Positions 40,825 through 48,772 of a DNA stretch of 64,000 nucleotides are shown piece by piece. This stretch comes from Mesorhizobium sp. CA14 (GTDB taxonomy: Bacteria > Pseudomonadota > Alphaproteobacteria > Rhizobiales > Rhizobiaceae), in contig NZ_JAIUHR010000024.1 in NCBI RefSeq assembly GCF_020165195.1, positions 1-64,000 on the forward strand. Reading direction: 5' to 3'. Position 1 is the stretch's first letter, and every line of letters begins with the position of its first letter. Below the pieces are notes generated by a model, which was given only the letters and a program-made list of their open reading frames with translations, was not told the origin of the DNA and did not search any database. The position numbers were made by a program, and so were the translations under genes.

Positions 40825-41388
40825 GTGGCAACGATTGTCTATGCCATGCTGACATCGCTGGATGGCTACATTACCGGGTCGAGCGGAGACATTGACCTGC
40901 CGGTTCCTGAAGAAGAATTGCACCGGCATTTCAACGACGAGATGCGGCGGACATCGATCGCGCTGTGCGGGCGCAGGATGTATGAAACCATGCGCTTCTG
41001 GGACAGCCCGGAGCGGGAGATCGCGGCTGACGAAGTCGAGAAGGATTTTGCACGCGCGTGGCGGGAAACGCCGAAGATCGTGTTTTCGACCACGCTTCAG
41101 GAGGTCGGGCCGAATGCCCGTCTTATGAAGGGTGATGTCGAGACGGTGGCAAGGTCGCTCAAGGCGGATACGGATGGCGAGATTTCCGTCTCCGGTGCCG
41201 ATCTTGCCGGGCAGCTTGCGCGTGCCGGCCTGATTGATGAGTACCGGCTTTACATGCATCCGGCCGTGCTGGGCGGCGGCAAGCCGTATTTCCGGTCCGG
41301 CCTGTCGCTGGCCTTGAAGCCGCTCGGCACGGAGCGCCTTGCTCAAGGCGTCACGCTGCTGCGCTATGCGCCCGGCGGTCAGCTCTGA
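40825..41388 (+). CDS. RibD C-terminal / dihydrofolate reductase family protein
   Basis: From the GTG at 40825, preceded by GGAGGAA, the protein has 187 residues. It has the family start ATIVYAMLTSLDGYITGSSG and IALCGRRMYETMRFWD, then EISVSGADLAGQLARAGLID and YRLYMHPAVLGGGKPYF. These are the NADPH-binding and strand elements of the RibD C-terminal fold. Such stand-alone proteins are reductases of unknown substrate, not true folA. Its stop directly abuts the stop of the convergent prs gene with no bases between. Confidence 0.88.
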   Translation: MATIVYAMLTSLDGYITGSSGDIDLPVPEEELHRHFNDEMRRTSIALCGRRMYETMRFWDSPEREIAADEVEKDFARAWRETPKIVFSTTLQEVGPNARLMKGDVETVARSLKADTDGEISVSGADLAGQLARAGLIDEYRLYMHPAVLGGGKPYFRSGLSLALKPLGTERLAQGVTLLRYAPGGQL

Positions 41389-42324
41389 TTAATCGAACAG
41401 GCTCGAGACCGATTCTTCCGTCGCCGTGCGCGAGATCGCCTCGCCCATCAGGTCGGCGATCGAAATAACGCGGATGTTCGGGGCGTCGAGCACACCCTGC
41501 GTCGGCTGAATGGAATCGGTGATCACCAGCTCCTGCAGCTTCGAGCCGGCTATACGGGCAACAGCGCCGCCGGAGAGCACGCCATGGGTGATATAGGCGG
41601 TGACGGAGGTCGCGCCATTGGCGAGCAGCGCGTCGGCCGCGTTGCAAAGCGTGCCGCCGGAATCGACGATGTCGTCGATCAAGAGGCAATCCTTGCCGGC
41701 AACCGCGCCGATGATGTTCATGACTTCCGATTCACCGGGACGCTCGCGGCGCTTGTCGACGATGGCGAGCTGCGCATCGAAGCGCTTGGCAAGCGCCCGC
41801 GCCCGCACCACGCCGCCGATGTCGGGCGACACGACCACGACATTGCCGAGCTGCTTGTACTTGGCCTTCACGTCGCGGGCCATCACCGGCACCGAGAACA
41901 GATTGTCGGTGGGGATGTCGAAGAAACCCTGGATCTGACCGGCATGCAGGTCGAGCGTCAGCACGCGGTCGGCGCCGGCGCGGGTGATCATGTTGGCGAC
42001 CAGCTTGGCCGAGATCGGCGTGCGTCCCGAGGCGCGGCGGTCCTGCCTTGCATAGCCGAAATAGGGGATGACCGCCGTGATGCGCCGCGCCGAGGAGCGC
42101 ATGAAAGCGTCCATCATGATGAGCAGTTCCATCAGATGGTCGTTGGTCGGATAAGAGGTCGACTGCAGGATGAACACATCCTCGCCGCGTACGTTTTCCT
42201 GGATCTCGACGAAGATTTCCTGGTCGGCGAAGCGCCTGACGCTGGCCTTCCCGAGCGGGACGTTGAGATAGCGAGCGACCGCCTCGGCCAGCACCCGGTT
42301 GGAATTGCCCGCGAAAAGCTTCAT
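41389..42324 (-). CDS. prs: Ribose-phosphate pyrophosphokinase
   Basis: The 311-residue enzyme makes PRPP from ribose 5-phosphate and ATP for nucleotide, His and Trp synthesis. Typical segments are MKLFAGNSNRVLAEAVARYL, RFADQEIFVEIQENVRGEDV, YFGYARQDRR, DLHAGQIQGFFDIPTDNL, and the PRPP loop CLLIDDIVDSGGTL. It is a class I enzyme of normal length. It stands alone, with 197 bases separating it from the upstream lipoprotein gene. Confidence 0.98.
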   Translation of the reverse strand: MKLFAGNSNRVLAEAVARYLNVPLGKASVRRFADQEIFVEIQENVRGEDVFILQSTSYPTNDHLMELLIMMDAFMRSSARRITAVIPYFGYARQDRRASGRTPISAKLVANMITRAGADRVLTLDLHAGQIQGFFDIPTDNLFSVPVMARDVKAKYKQLGNVVVVSPDIGGVVRARALAKRFDAQLAIVDKRRERPGESEVMNIIGAVAGKDCLLIDDIVDSGGTLCNAADALLANGATSVTAYITHGVLSGGAVARIAGSKLQELVITDSIQPTQGVLDAPNIRVISIADLMGEAISRTATEESVSSLFD

Positions 42325-42521
42325 GCACCGTTCCTGGTGAAGGATGGAGAGGCCGGAGAGACTCTCATGCGCCTTTTATGCGGGCTTTTAGCGGCCCGCG
42401 CCGGTATTGCAAGCCTCGTTGTGGGGAATCCTTCCGGCGGCCGCAACAAACACGCAAAAGATCGCAAGCCGGCAACAGGCTGCCGGCAACAATTTGGCCG
42501 GCAACAGCTCGGCCAGTCCGG

Positions 42522-43148
42522 TCAACCGGCGCCGCCGCTGCCTAGCCAGGCAGCGAACTGGTCGATCGTCTGGTCGGCGATGGCCTGCATGGTGGCGGGC
42601 GCCACCGTGGGCCAGCCCTCGCCGCTGCCGACGGAGGGCGCCTTCTGCTGGCCATTGATGCGGTGGAGGCGGTTGCCGGAGGGGTCGTAAATGTCCCAGA
42701 CGTAGATGACGGTCGTGTCCTTGCCCTCGGACATGGTTGAAAAATAGCCCTTCAGCACATGCGTCGCCGTCTGGTCCGTGCTGCCGACAAGGGTCAGGCC
42801 ACGCTGTTTGGCACGGGTCTGCAGTTCCGCCGTCAACGGTGCCGCCGCGTCCACCGATGCGCCGACGATCGGCGCAACCTGTAGCCGCGTCTTGGCGAGG
42901 GCGGCGGTTTGCGCCGGCGTTACGCGTGTCGCGGGTGACGCCGTGGTGGAAGGCGCGGGCGAAGGAGCAGGCGCGGTCGTGGTCGCAGATGTGGCCGTTG
43001 TCGATGTGCTTTGCGGGGTGGCCGAAGACTGGGCCGAGTTCGCCGGCGGGGTGATCGCCGAAGGTTCCAGGACGTCCTTGGCATTGGTGCAGGCGCCCAG
43101 CGCCAACACCGCAAGCAATGACACGGTCGTCACTTGCGATCGTCTCAT
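42522..43148 (-). CDS. Putative lipoprotein with Thr/Pro/Ala-rich linker
   Basis: The start at 43148 gives 208 residues, with a lipoprotein signal LLAVLALGAC whose Cys lies near residue 20. A low-complexity stretch (about 35-75, mostly Thr, Ser, Ala, Pro) looks like a flexible envelope linker. The conserved part has QVAPIVGASVDAAAPLTAEL, HVLKGYFSTMSEGKDTTVIY and VWDIYDPSGNRLHRINGQQ. I do not know its function. A start at 43196 would push the signal 16 residues inward and is less likely. It is leftward and may be the last gene of the lgt-pgeF-peptidase run. Confidence 0.8.
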   Translation of the reverse strand: MRRSQVTTVSLLAVLALGACTNAKDVLEPSAITPPANSAQSSATPQSTSTTATSATTTAPAPSPAPSTTASPATRVTPAQTAALAKTRLQVAPIVGASVDAAAPLTAELQTRAKQRGLTLVGSTDQTATHVLKGYFSTMSEGKDTTVIYVWDIYDPSGNRLHRINGQQKAPSVGSGEGWPTVAPATMQAIADQTIDQFAAWLGSGGAG

Positions 43149-43203
43149 TTGCCTGAAAACTCCCTGTTGGCGAACGCCCCCGCGCGAACCAACCATTATG
43201 GAT

Positions 43204-44355
43204 TCACTGCACGATCAAGTCGAGATCATGGCGCGACAGCGGCTTCGGCGCCGATTCCGTGGTGAGGTAGGTGCGGCCAAGGGTCATCGCGGTCTCGGTT
43301 TCGGAGTCCATGATGATCATATGCGCAAACAACGTCATATTGGGTGCGATCGGCTCCGGATTGCCCTGGTAGAACATCGGCATGTCCATCCAGGACGGCG
43401 TGAAACGGGCGCCGACCGAATAGCCGCAGGCGTTCAGCCGGTGCTTGGTCAGATTGTGCGCTTCGAGCGTGCGGGCATGCGCGTCGAAGACGTCGCCGAA
43501 AGTGTTGCCCGGCGTCATCGCCTTTTCGACCGCGAGCAGGGCGGCACGGGAGCCGTCGAACAATTCCTGGTGACGTTTCGACACCTTGCCGGTCAGAACG
43601 GTGCGCATCATGGGGGCATGATAGTGGTGGAAGACGCCGGCCCATTCGAGCGTCAGCTGGTCGTTCTTGGTGAGCTTGCGGCGGCCAGCCTTGTAGCGGC
43701 AGAGCAAGGCATCGGCGCCGGAGCCGATGATGTATTCGTTGGCGGGATAGTCGCCGCCGCCGGCAAAGACCGCTCCCTGCATGGCGGCAAGGATAAGCCC
43801 TTCGTCGCCGCCTTGCTTGATCAGCGGTAGCGCCGCGTCCAGCGCGTCGTCGGACAAATTGGCTGCCTTTTCCGCCTTGGCGATTTCGGCCGGGCTCTTG
43901 AACAGGCGCAGCCGGCCGACGATGCCGGAGGCATCGGCGATCTGGCCGAAGGTCTGCAACTGCTCGTCCAGGCGGCGGCCGTTATAGGCGGTCAGGCCAT
44001 GGGTGTCGTATTCGACGCCGATGCGGGCGCCGAGCAGATCGAGGTCGTTGAGCAGGTTGCGCAGGTCGATCGCCGGATTGGCGCCCTGACGATCGGTCCA
44101 CAGCACGATGTTTTCGATGGTCGAGGTATGGCGCGCCTGCCTCAGATCGGCCGAACGGGTGAGCAGCACCATCGAGCCGTCGGCCTTTACCACCAGGCAT
44201 TGGAAAAAGCAGAAGCCGAAGGTGTCGTAGCCGGTCAGCCAGTACATGCTCTCCTGCGCGAACAAAAGCACAGCGTCGAGCTTCTTCTCGGCCATCTCGA
44301 TCAGCAGCCGGTCGCGCCGCGCGTCGAATTCAGAACGTTCGAAATGCAGCGCCAT
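43204..44355 (-). CDS. M24 family metallopeptidase / Xaa-Pro dipeptidase-like
   Basis: The 383-residue pita-bread-fold protein has a creatinase N-terminal domain (about 1-135: LLFAQESMYWLTGYDTFGFC) and a C-terminal domain starting KSPAEIAKAEKAANLSDDAL. The canonical Asp-Asp-His-Glu-Glu metal ligands are not all obvious: QLTLEWAGVFHHYHAPMMRT stands where the D-x10-D pair is expected, so it may have other chemistry. Its ATG overlaps the pgeF stop by one base. The family name is firm; the reaction is open. Confidence 0.82.
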   Translation of the reverse strand: MALHFERSEFDARRDRLLIEMAEKKLDAVLLFAQESMYWLTGYDTFGFCFFQCLVVKADGSMVLLTRSADLRQARHTSTIENIVLWTDRQGANPAIDLRNLLNDLDLLGARIGVEYDTHGLTAYNGRRLDEQLQTFGQIADASGIVGRLRLFKSPAEIAKAEKAANLSDDALDAALPLIKQGGDEGLILAAMQGAVFAGGGDYPANEYIIGSGADALLCRYKAGRRKLTKNDQLTLEWAGVFHHYHAPMMRTVLTGKVSKRHQELFDGSRAALLAVEKAMTPGNTFGDVFDAHARTLEAHNLTKHRLNACGYSVGARFTPSWMDMPMFYQGNPEPIAPNMTLFAHMIIMDSETETAMTLGRTYLTTESAPKPLSRHDLDLIVQ

Positions 44356-45143
44356 TACTCTTTCTCCAGAACGATTGCCGAAACCTGGCGCCCGTAATCC
44401 GCTTCCCTGCGGTGTGTGGTGCGCCGGTAGGAATAGAAAAGCTCTTCTTCCGCGTAAGTGCAGCGGCCAAGGCCCTCGGCGGTCACGCCTGCCTTGCGCA
44501 GCCGGTCGACCGTATATCGGTTGAGGTCGAACATCGAGTGGCCGGCTGTCTTCGACGGTCTGAAATAGCGGTGATTGCCGGCATCGGCCTCGACGAAGCG
44601 GGCGACGAATTCCGGCCCGACCTCGTAATTGTCAGGGCCGATCGAGGGGCCAAGCACGGCGACGATGCGGTCGCGGTGGGCGCCGAGGCCCTCCATGGCA
44701 AGGACGGTGTTTTCGAGCACGCCGGTGAAGGCGCCCTTCCAGCCCGCATGGGCGGCGCCGATGACGCGCGCCTCGGCATCGGCGAAGAGAACCGGCCCGC
44801 AATCGGCGGTCGAGGCGCCGATGGCAATGCCGGGACGGTCGGTGACGATGGCGTCGGCCTTCGGGCGAGGACCGGCGAAGGGCTCCCTGGCGACAACGAC
44901 ATCCGGCGAATGGACCTGGTGCGCGGTCAACAGATGATCCGCCGGCACGCCCATCCAGGCGGCAACGCGCCGCCGGTTCTCGGCGACCAGCGTCTGATCG
45001 TCGCTAGAGCCCGTGCCGATGTTGAGCCCCCGATAGATGCCGTCGGAGACGCCGCCGACGCGGGTGAAATAGCCGTGGCGCATGCCTGGCGCCTTTTCAA
45101 GCAGCGGCGAGCGTACTGGATCGGGTCTGGTCTGATTCAGCAT
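44355..45143 (-). CDS. pgeF: Peptidoglycan editing factor PgeF (YfiH / multicopper polyphenol oxidase family)
   Basis: The 262-residue protein shows the family motifs HGYFTRVGGVSDGIYRGLNI, LLTAHQVHSPDVV, IGASTADCGPVLFAD and IGAAHAGWKGAFTGVLENTV. These carry the Cys/His metal site that removes mis-incorporated serine from peptidoglycan precursors in E. coli. The C-terminal YAEEELFYSYRRTTHR is also typical. It lies 83 bases after the MidA-like gene and overlaps the M24 peptidase start by one base. Confidence 0.93.
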   Translation of the reverse strand: MLNQTRPDPVRSPLLEKAPGMRHGYFTRVGGVSDGIYRGLNIGTGSSDDQTLVAENRRRVAAWMGVPADHLLTAHQVHSPDVVVAREPFAGPRPKADAIVTDRPGIAIGASTADCGPVLFADAEARVIGAAHAGWKGAFTGVLENTVLAMEGLGAHRDRIVAVLGPSIGPDNYEVGPEFVARFVEADAGNHRYFRPSKTAGHSMFDLNRYTVDRLRKAGVTAEGLGRCTYAEEELFYSYRRTTHRREADYGRQVSAIVLEKE

Positions 45144-45226
45144 GGTCGGGTTTGTCGTCCGTGCGGGGCGGTCTCGTCAAGGCGAAGTTCGGAGAACGAA
45201 GCGGACCAGACGGTGAGGCCGCGATC

Positions 45227-46294
45227 TCAGGCGGCTTTCGCCGCCGGCAGGACCTTCATGACCTTGAACAGCTCGCCCATCGCGTCGGGGCCAGCCAGGC
45301 GTTCGACGGCGTCAGAGATGGCTTGACGTGTCTCGGGATCGGCATGGGCGCCAAGCGTGCCGGCGCGCTCGAGCAGGCCCATGCCGAGCAGGAACTCGCC
45401 CTGGGTTGACAATTGCACATCGAGACCGTGAGCGCGCGCCGTGTCGGCAAGCGCGGCGAAATCGACATGGGCGGTGAGGTCGGCCTCGCCCGGATTGGCC
45501 AAAACGTCCTCGCGCTGGTGCCGGCGCAGCGCCTGGAAAGTGTCGCCGATCCCTGCCTGCAGATGGCCGTAGTCGATGAAGAGGCCGGCGCCGCCCCGGC
45601 CGGCTATGCGTTCGGCGATCTGCGACATCAGCGCCGAACGGGCGGGTGCCACTTCGACGATGGCGCCTTGCTGCGCATCGGCAGCGGCGGCCGGCAGCAG
45701 TGCGGGGTCGACGGACCCCGCGCCGGCGAAGAAGTGCAGTTCATCGGCGCCGTCGAGGCCGACAACGCGCTCGCGCCAGCCCGTACCGACATAGACGAAC
45801 TGCCGGATCGGCACAGCGTCGAACAATTCGTTGCCGACGATGAAGAGCGGCTGCCGCGGCAGCGTGTCGATTGTCTGGTGCCAGGCAAGCGGCGCGCTCT
45901 GGCCGGCAAGCGTCTGCTTCTGGATCTCAGCCAGACGCGGGCTGGTCTCGATCATGGCAAAGGAGGCGCCGGCCACGAGCGCCGGGTCGAGCCGCGACCA
46001 GGTGCGCAGCATGTCCTTCATCAAGGTGCCGCGGCCGGGACCGATTTCGGCGAAGGTCGCAGGCAACGGCCGGCCGGCACCCTGCCAGGCCTGGTAGAGC
46101 CAGACGGCGACTAGCTCGCCGAACATCTGGCTGATCTCGGGCGCGGTGATGAAGTCGCCGGCGGCGCCGAAGGGCTCGCGCGTCGTGTAATAGCCCTCGT
46201 CGGGATCGAACAGGCAGAGCGCTATATATTCGCTGACCGGGATCGGCCCCGCCGCGCCGATCAGGCCTATGACGCGCTCCTTCAGCCGGGTCAT
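45227..46294 (-). CDS. SAM-dependent methyltransferase, MidA/NDUFAF7 family
   Basis: The 355-residue protein has the family start IPVSEYIALCLFDPDEGYYT, then FGAAGDFITAPEISQMFGEL. The SAM-binding motif is FAEIGPGRGTLMKDMLR, and VGNELFDAVPIRQFV follows. In mitochondria this family methylates an arginine of complex I for its assembly, and a similar role is likely here. The ATG overlaps the lgt stop by four bases. The lgt-midA pair is conserved in alphaproteobacteria as far as I recall. Confidence 0.92.
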   Translation of the reverse strand: MTRLKERVIGLIGAAGPIPVSEYIALCLFDPDEGYYTTREPFGAAGDFITAPEISQMFGELVAVWLYQAWQGAGRPLPATFAEIGPGRGTLMKDMLRTWSRLDPALVAGASFAMIETSPRLAEIQKQTLAGQSAPLAWHQTIDTLPRQPLFIVGNELFDAVPIRQFVYVGTGWRERVVGLDGADELHFFAGAGSVDPALLPAAAADAQQGAIVEVAPARSALMSQIAERIAGRGGAGLFIDYGHLQAGIGDTFQALRRHQREDVLANPGEADLTAHVDFAALADTARAHGLDVQLSTQGEFLLGMGLLERAGTLGAHADPETRQAISDAVERLAGPDAMGELFKVMKVLPAAKAA

Positions 46295-47145
46295 GCCGCC
46301 CGCGGCTCGGGCGCCCGCTTTGCGGTGGCCATGGCCCAGATGCCGGCAAGCACCATCGGCGTGGACAGGATCATGCCCATGGTCAGCCAGCTGGTGCCAA
46401 GCAGATAGCCGAGCTGCTGGTCGGGCTCGCGGAAGAACTCGACGAAGATGCGCGACAGGCCGTAGCCGCAGATGAAGGCCCCGCCGACGAAGCGCGGCGT
46501 CTTCAGCTTCAGCCGCGAATGGGTGAGGTAGCGCAGCACCAGAAAGAGCACGAGGCCTTCGAGCAAGGCCTCGTAGAGCTGACTGGGGTGGCGGGTGAAC
46601 GGGCCGCCATTGGGGAATTCGATCGCCCAGGGCACGTCCGAGGGCCGACCCCAAAGCTCCGAATTGATGAAGTTGGCGACACGCACGAGGCCGAGCCCGA
46701 CAGGCACACCAGCCGACACCACATCGAACAACGTCCAGGTGGGAATGCGGCGCTTGAGCGAAAACAGCGTCATGGCGAGGATGACGCCGAGCAGGCCGCC
46801 ATGGAACGACATGCCGCCCTGCCAGACAGCGAAGATGTCGAGCGGATGCGCGATGTAGCGCGGCAGGTCGTAGAAGAGCACGTAGCCGGTGCGTCCGCCG
46901 AGCACGACGCCGATCGCCGCCCAGACGATGAAGTCGTCGAGGTCCTCGGGCTTCATCGGCAGCTTGTCATCCGGCCAGAGGCGAGGGTTGGTGACGAGGC
47001 GCTTGGCGTACCACCAGGCAAAGAGGATGCCGACGATGTAGCCGACGCCGTACCAATGCACCGCCAGCGGACCGATATGGACGATGACCGGATCGATGTT
47101 GGGGAAGGGCAGGGAGGCCAGCGGCAGCAAGAAATATTCGCTCAA
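46291..47145 (-). CDS. lgt: Prolipoprotein diacylglyceryl transferase
   Basis: The 284-residue inner-membrane enzyme attaches diacylglycerol to the lipobox Cys of prolipoproteins. It has about seven helices and the key motifs MSFHGGLLGVI (His-Gly-Gly-Leu), the Lgt signature GRVANFINSELWGRP in the form VRVANFINSELWGRPSD, and FPNGGPFTRHPSQLYEALLE. The start gives a normal N-terminal periplasmic segment, FPNIDPVIVHIGPLAVHWYG. It is the first gene of the leftward lgt-midA-pgeF-M24 run. Confidence 0.97.
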   Translation of the reverse strand: MSEYFLLPLASLPFPNIDPVIVHIGPLAVHWYGVGYIVGILFAWWYAKRLVTNPRLWPDDKLPMKPEDLDDFIVWAAIGVVLGGRTGYVLFYDLPRYIAHPLDIFAVWQGGMSFHGGLLGVILAMTLFSLKRRIPTWTLFDVVSAGVPVGLGLVRVANFINSELWGRPSDVPWAIEFPNGGPFTRHPSQLYEALLEGLVLFLVLRYLTHSRLKLKTPRFVGGAFICGYGLSRIFVEFFREPDQQLGYLLGTSWLTMGMILSTPMVLAGIWAMATAKRAPEPRAA

Positions 47146-47277
47146 AACGGAGGTCCCCGGTGACGGTCACGATTGGGCGCGGACCATGCGGCAGGGTTTT
47201 GGCGGGGTCAAGGCAAGGCTTCGCTTGCATTCGGCGCCGCGCCCCACTACGTCAAAACGACAAAGCGAGGATCTGCC

Positions 47278-47580
47278 ATGTCGACCGGACCGAACCGCAT
47301 TCTCGATGAATTCGCAAAGATCATGACCGATGCCGCGGGTGCCGCGCAGGGCGTGCGGCGCGAAGTGGAGACGGCGTTCCGGGCGCAGGCGGAGCGCATG
47401 CTGAATTCCATGGATGTGGTGCAGCGCGAAGAATTCGAGGCGGTGCGCGAGATGGCGGTCAAGGCGCGGGAAGACAACATCCAGTTGGCGACGCGCGTCG
47501 AGGCGCTCGAGGCCCAGCTCGCCGAACTGACCGGACAGGCCGCACCAGCGGGTGCTGCGAAGCCCCGCGCAAAAAAATAA
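47278..47580 (+). CDS. UbiK-family accessory factor
   Basis: The 100-residue helical protein begins MSTGPNRILDEFAKIMTDAA. It continues with a coiled coil (VVQREEFEAVREMAVKARED, LATRVEALEAQLAEL) and ends in a basic alanine-rich tail, the pattern of the UbiK/YqiC (former BMFP) family. UbiK assists ubiquinone synthesis complexes under aerobic growth. The ATG at 47278 has AAAGCGAGGA upstream. It is divergent from lgt. Confidence 0.9.
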   Translation: MSTGPNRILDEFAKIMTDAAGAAQGVRREVETAFRAQAERMLNSMDVVQREEFEAVREMAVKAREDNIQLATRVEALEAQLAELTGQAAPAGAAKPRAKK

Positions 47581-47893
47581 TCGTTAAACTTTTCCACATA
47601 GCGCGATCCGAAAAATCGCTTTGCCGTGAATCGCTTACCGGCATTGCATGAATCTTCGTGACAGCCACCTTTCCACATGCGGATGACGCAGTGCGAAAAA
47701 TTGGGCTGTTCACGCGACTCCCGATCAATAGACTGAATTTGTTGCATGATTCGAAGCTGGGTCATGCGCCGGGCGGTGGGGTCCGGTTGGGTCTTTGCGT
47801 TGGAAAGTCCTGACCGTCCGAGTTCTAGACAAGATTGTTCGTCGTGTGTGCCCCGCGGAGCGTGTGGCGCTCCCCTGAACACAGGAAGCATTC
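47581..47893. other. 313-bp intergenic region with four GANTC sites and a DnaA-box-like site
   Basis: No gene is seen here. The region holds TTTTCCACA (47590-47598), which fits the relaxed DnaA box TTWTNCACA, and CTTTCCACA (47669-47677). Four GANTC sites are the CcrM methylation target: GAATC at 47628 and 47650, GACTC at 47716, GATTC at 47748. About one such site would be expected by chance. It precedes the YbjN-like gene and may be a cell-cycle-sensitive promoter region. Confidence 0.5.
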
Positions 47894-48394
47894 ATGGAAC
47901 TCCTCGAACTCGAATTCTCCCGCGAAATCCACCCGGTGGACGTCATCGAGCAGGTGGCCCACAACAATGACTGGTCCTTCGAGCGCGCCGGCGACGACGA
48001 GATTTCGATTTCGGTGGCCGGCAGCTGGACCGACTATCATGTCTCCTTTTCCTGGATGGAGGATTTCGAGGCACTGCATCTGGCCTGCGCTTTCGACATC
48101 AAGGTGCCGGAGACGCGTACGCTGGAAGTGATGCGGCTCTTGTCGCTGATCAACGAGCAGATGCTGTTCGGGCATTTCGACCTGTGGGAGCAGGAAGGCG
48201 CCATCATGTTCAGGCAGTCGCTGCTGCTTGCCGGCGGTGTCGAGCCGTCGAGCCAGCAGGTCGAGGTGCTTCTGTCGTCGGCGTTAGAGGCCTGCGAATG
48301 CTATTTCCAGGCCTTCCAGTTCGTCGTCTGGTCGGGTACATCGGCCAAGGACGCGCTCTCCAGCGTGCTCTTCGAGACCCACGGAAACGCCTGA
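47894..48394 (+). CDS. YbjN domain protein
   Basis: The 166-residue protein matches the alphaproteobacterial YbjN family: MELLELEFSREIHPVDVIEQ, then NNDWSFERAGDDEISISVAG, FSWMEDFEALHLACAFDIKV and LLSLINEQMLFGHFDLWEQE. The fold resembles type III secretion chaperones. The function is unknown, though E. coli YbjN affects stress and motility. ACAGGAAG precedes the ATG. It is followed after 18 bases by a CsaA-like gene. Confidence 0.9.
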   Translation: MELLELEFSREIHPVDVIEQVAHNNDWSFERAGDDEISISVAGSWTDYHVSFSWMEDFEALHLACAFDIKVPETRTLEVMRLLSLINEQMLFGHFDLWEQEGAIMFRQSLLLAGGVEPSSQQVEVLLSSALEACECYFQAFQFVVWSGTSAKDALSSVLFETHGNA

Positions 48395-48412
48395 ACCAAG
48401 CCGATATCGCCG

Positions 48413-48772
48413 ATGAGTTCCAGCAGCGAGCGCAAGCCCGAGATCAGCTTTGCCGATTTCGACCGTGTCGATATCCGTGCCGGCACGATCGTCGAGGCGG
48501 AGCCGTTTCCGGAGGCGCGCAAGCCGGCGATCAAGCTGAAGATCGATTTCGGTCCGGCGATCGGGGTGAAGAAGTCTTCGGCGCAGATCACCAAATATTA
48601 TGCGCCGGAAACGCTCGTCGGCCGGCAGGTCTTCGCGGTGGTCAATTTCCCGCCGCGCCAGATCGGCCCGTTCATGTCGGAGGTGCTGACGCTGGGCTTT
48701 CCCGACGAAGAGGGCGCCGTCGTGCTCGGCGCCATCGAGCGCAAGGTGCCGGACGGCGGGCGCCTATTCTAG
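48413..48772 (+). CDS. tRNA-binding protein, CsaA-like
   Basis: The 119-residue OB-fold protein shows the CsaA pattern: ISFADFDRVDIRAGTIVEAE, FPEARKPAIKLKIDFG, KKSSAQITKYY, and VVNFPPRQIGPFMSEVLTLG. It dimerises and binds tRNA, and was described as a chaperone in Bacillus. It is probably co-transcribed with the YbjN gene. Its last codons overlap by nine bases with the 3' end of the convergent glycosyltransferase gene. Confidence 0.92.
   Translation: MSSSSERKPEISFADFDRVDIRAGTIVEAEPFPEARKPAIKLKIDFGPAIGVKKSSAQITKYYAPETLVGRQVFAVVNFPPRQIGPFMSEVLTLGFPDEEGAVVLGAIERKVPDGGRLF

Noticed and set aside
47581..47893. Chromosomal replication origin
   Set aside because: Only one or two DnaA-like boxes, no AT-rich unwinding region and no hemE, dnaA or parAB nearby; a regulated promoter is the simpler reading.
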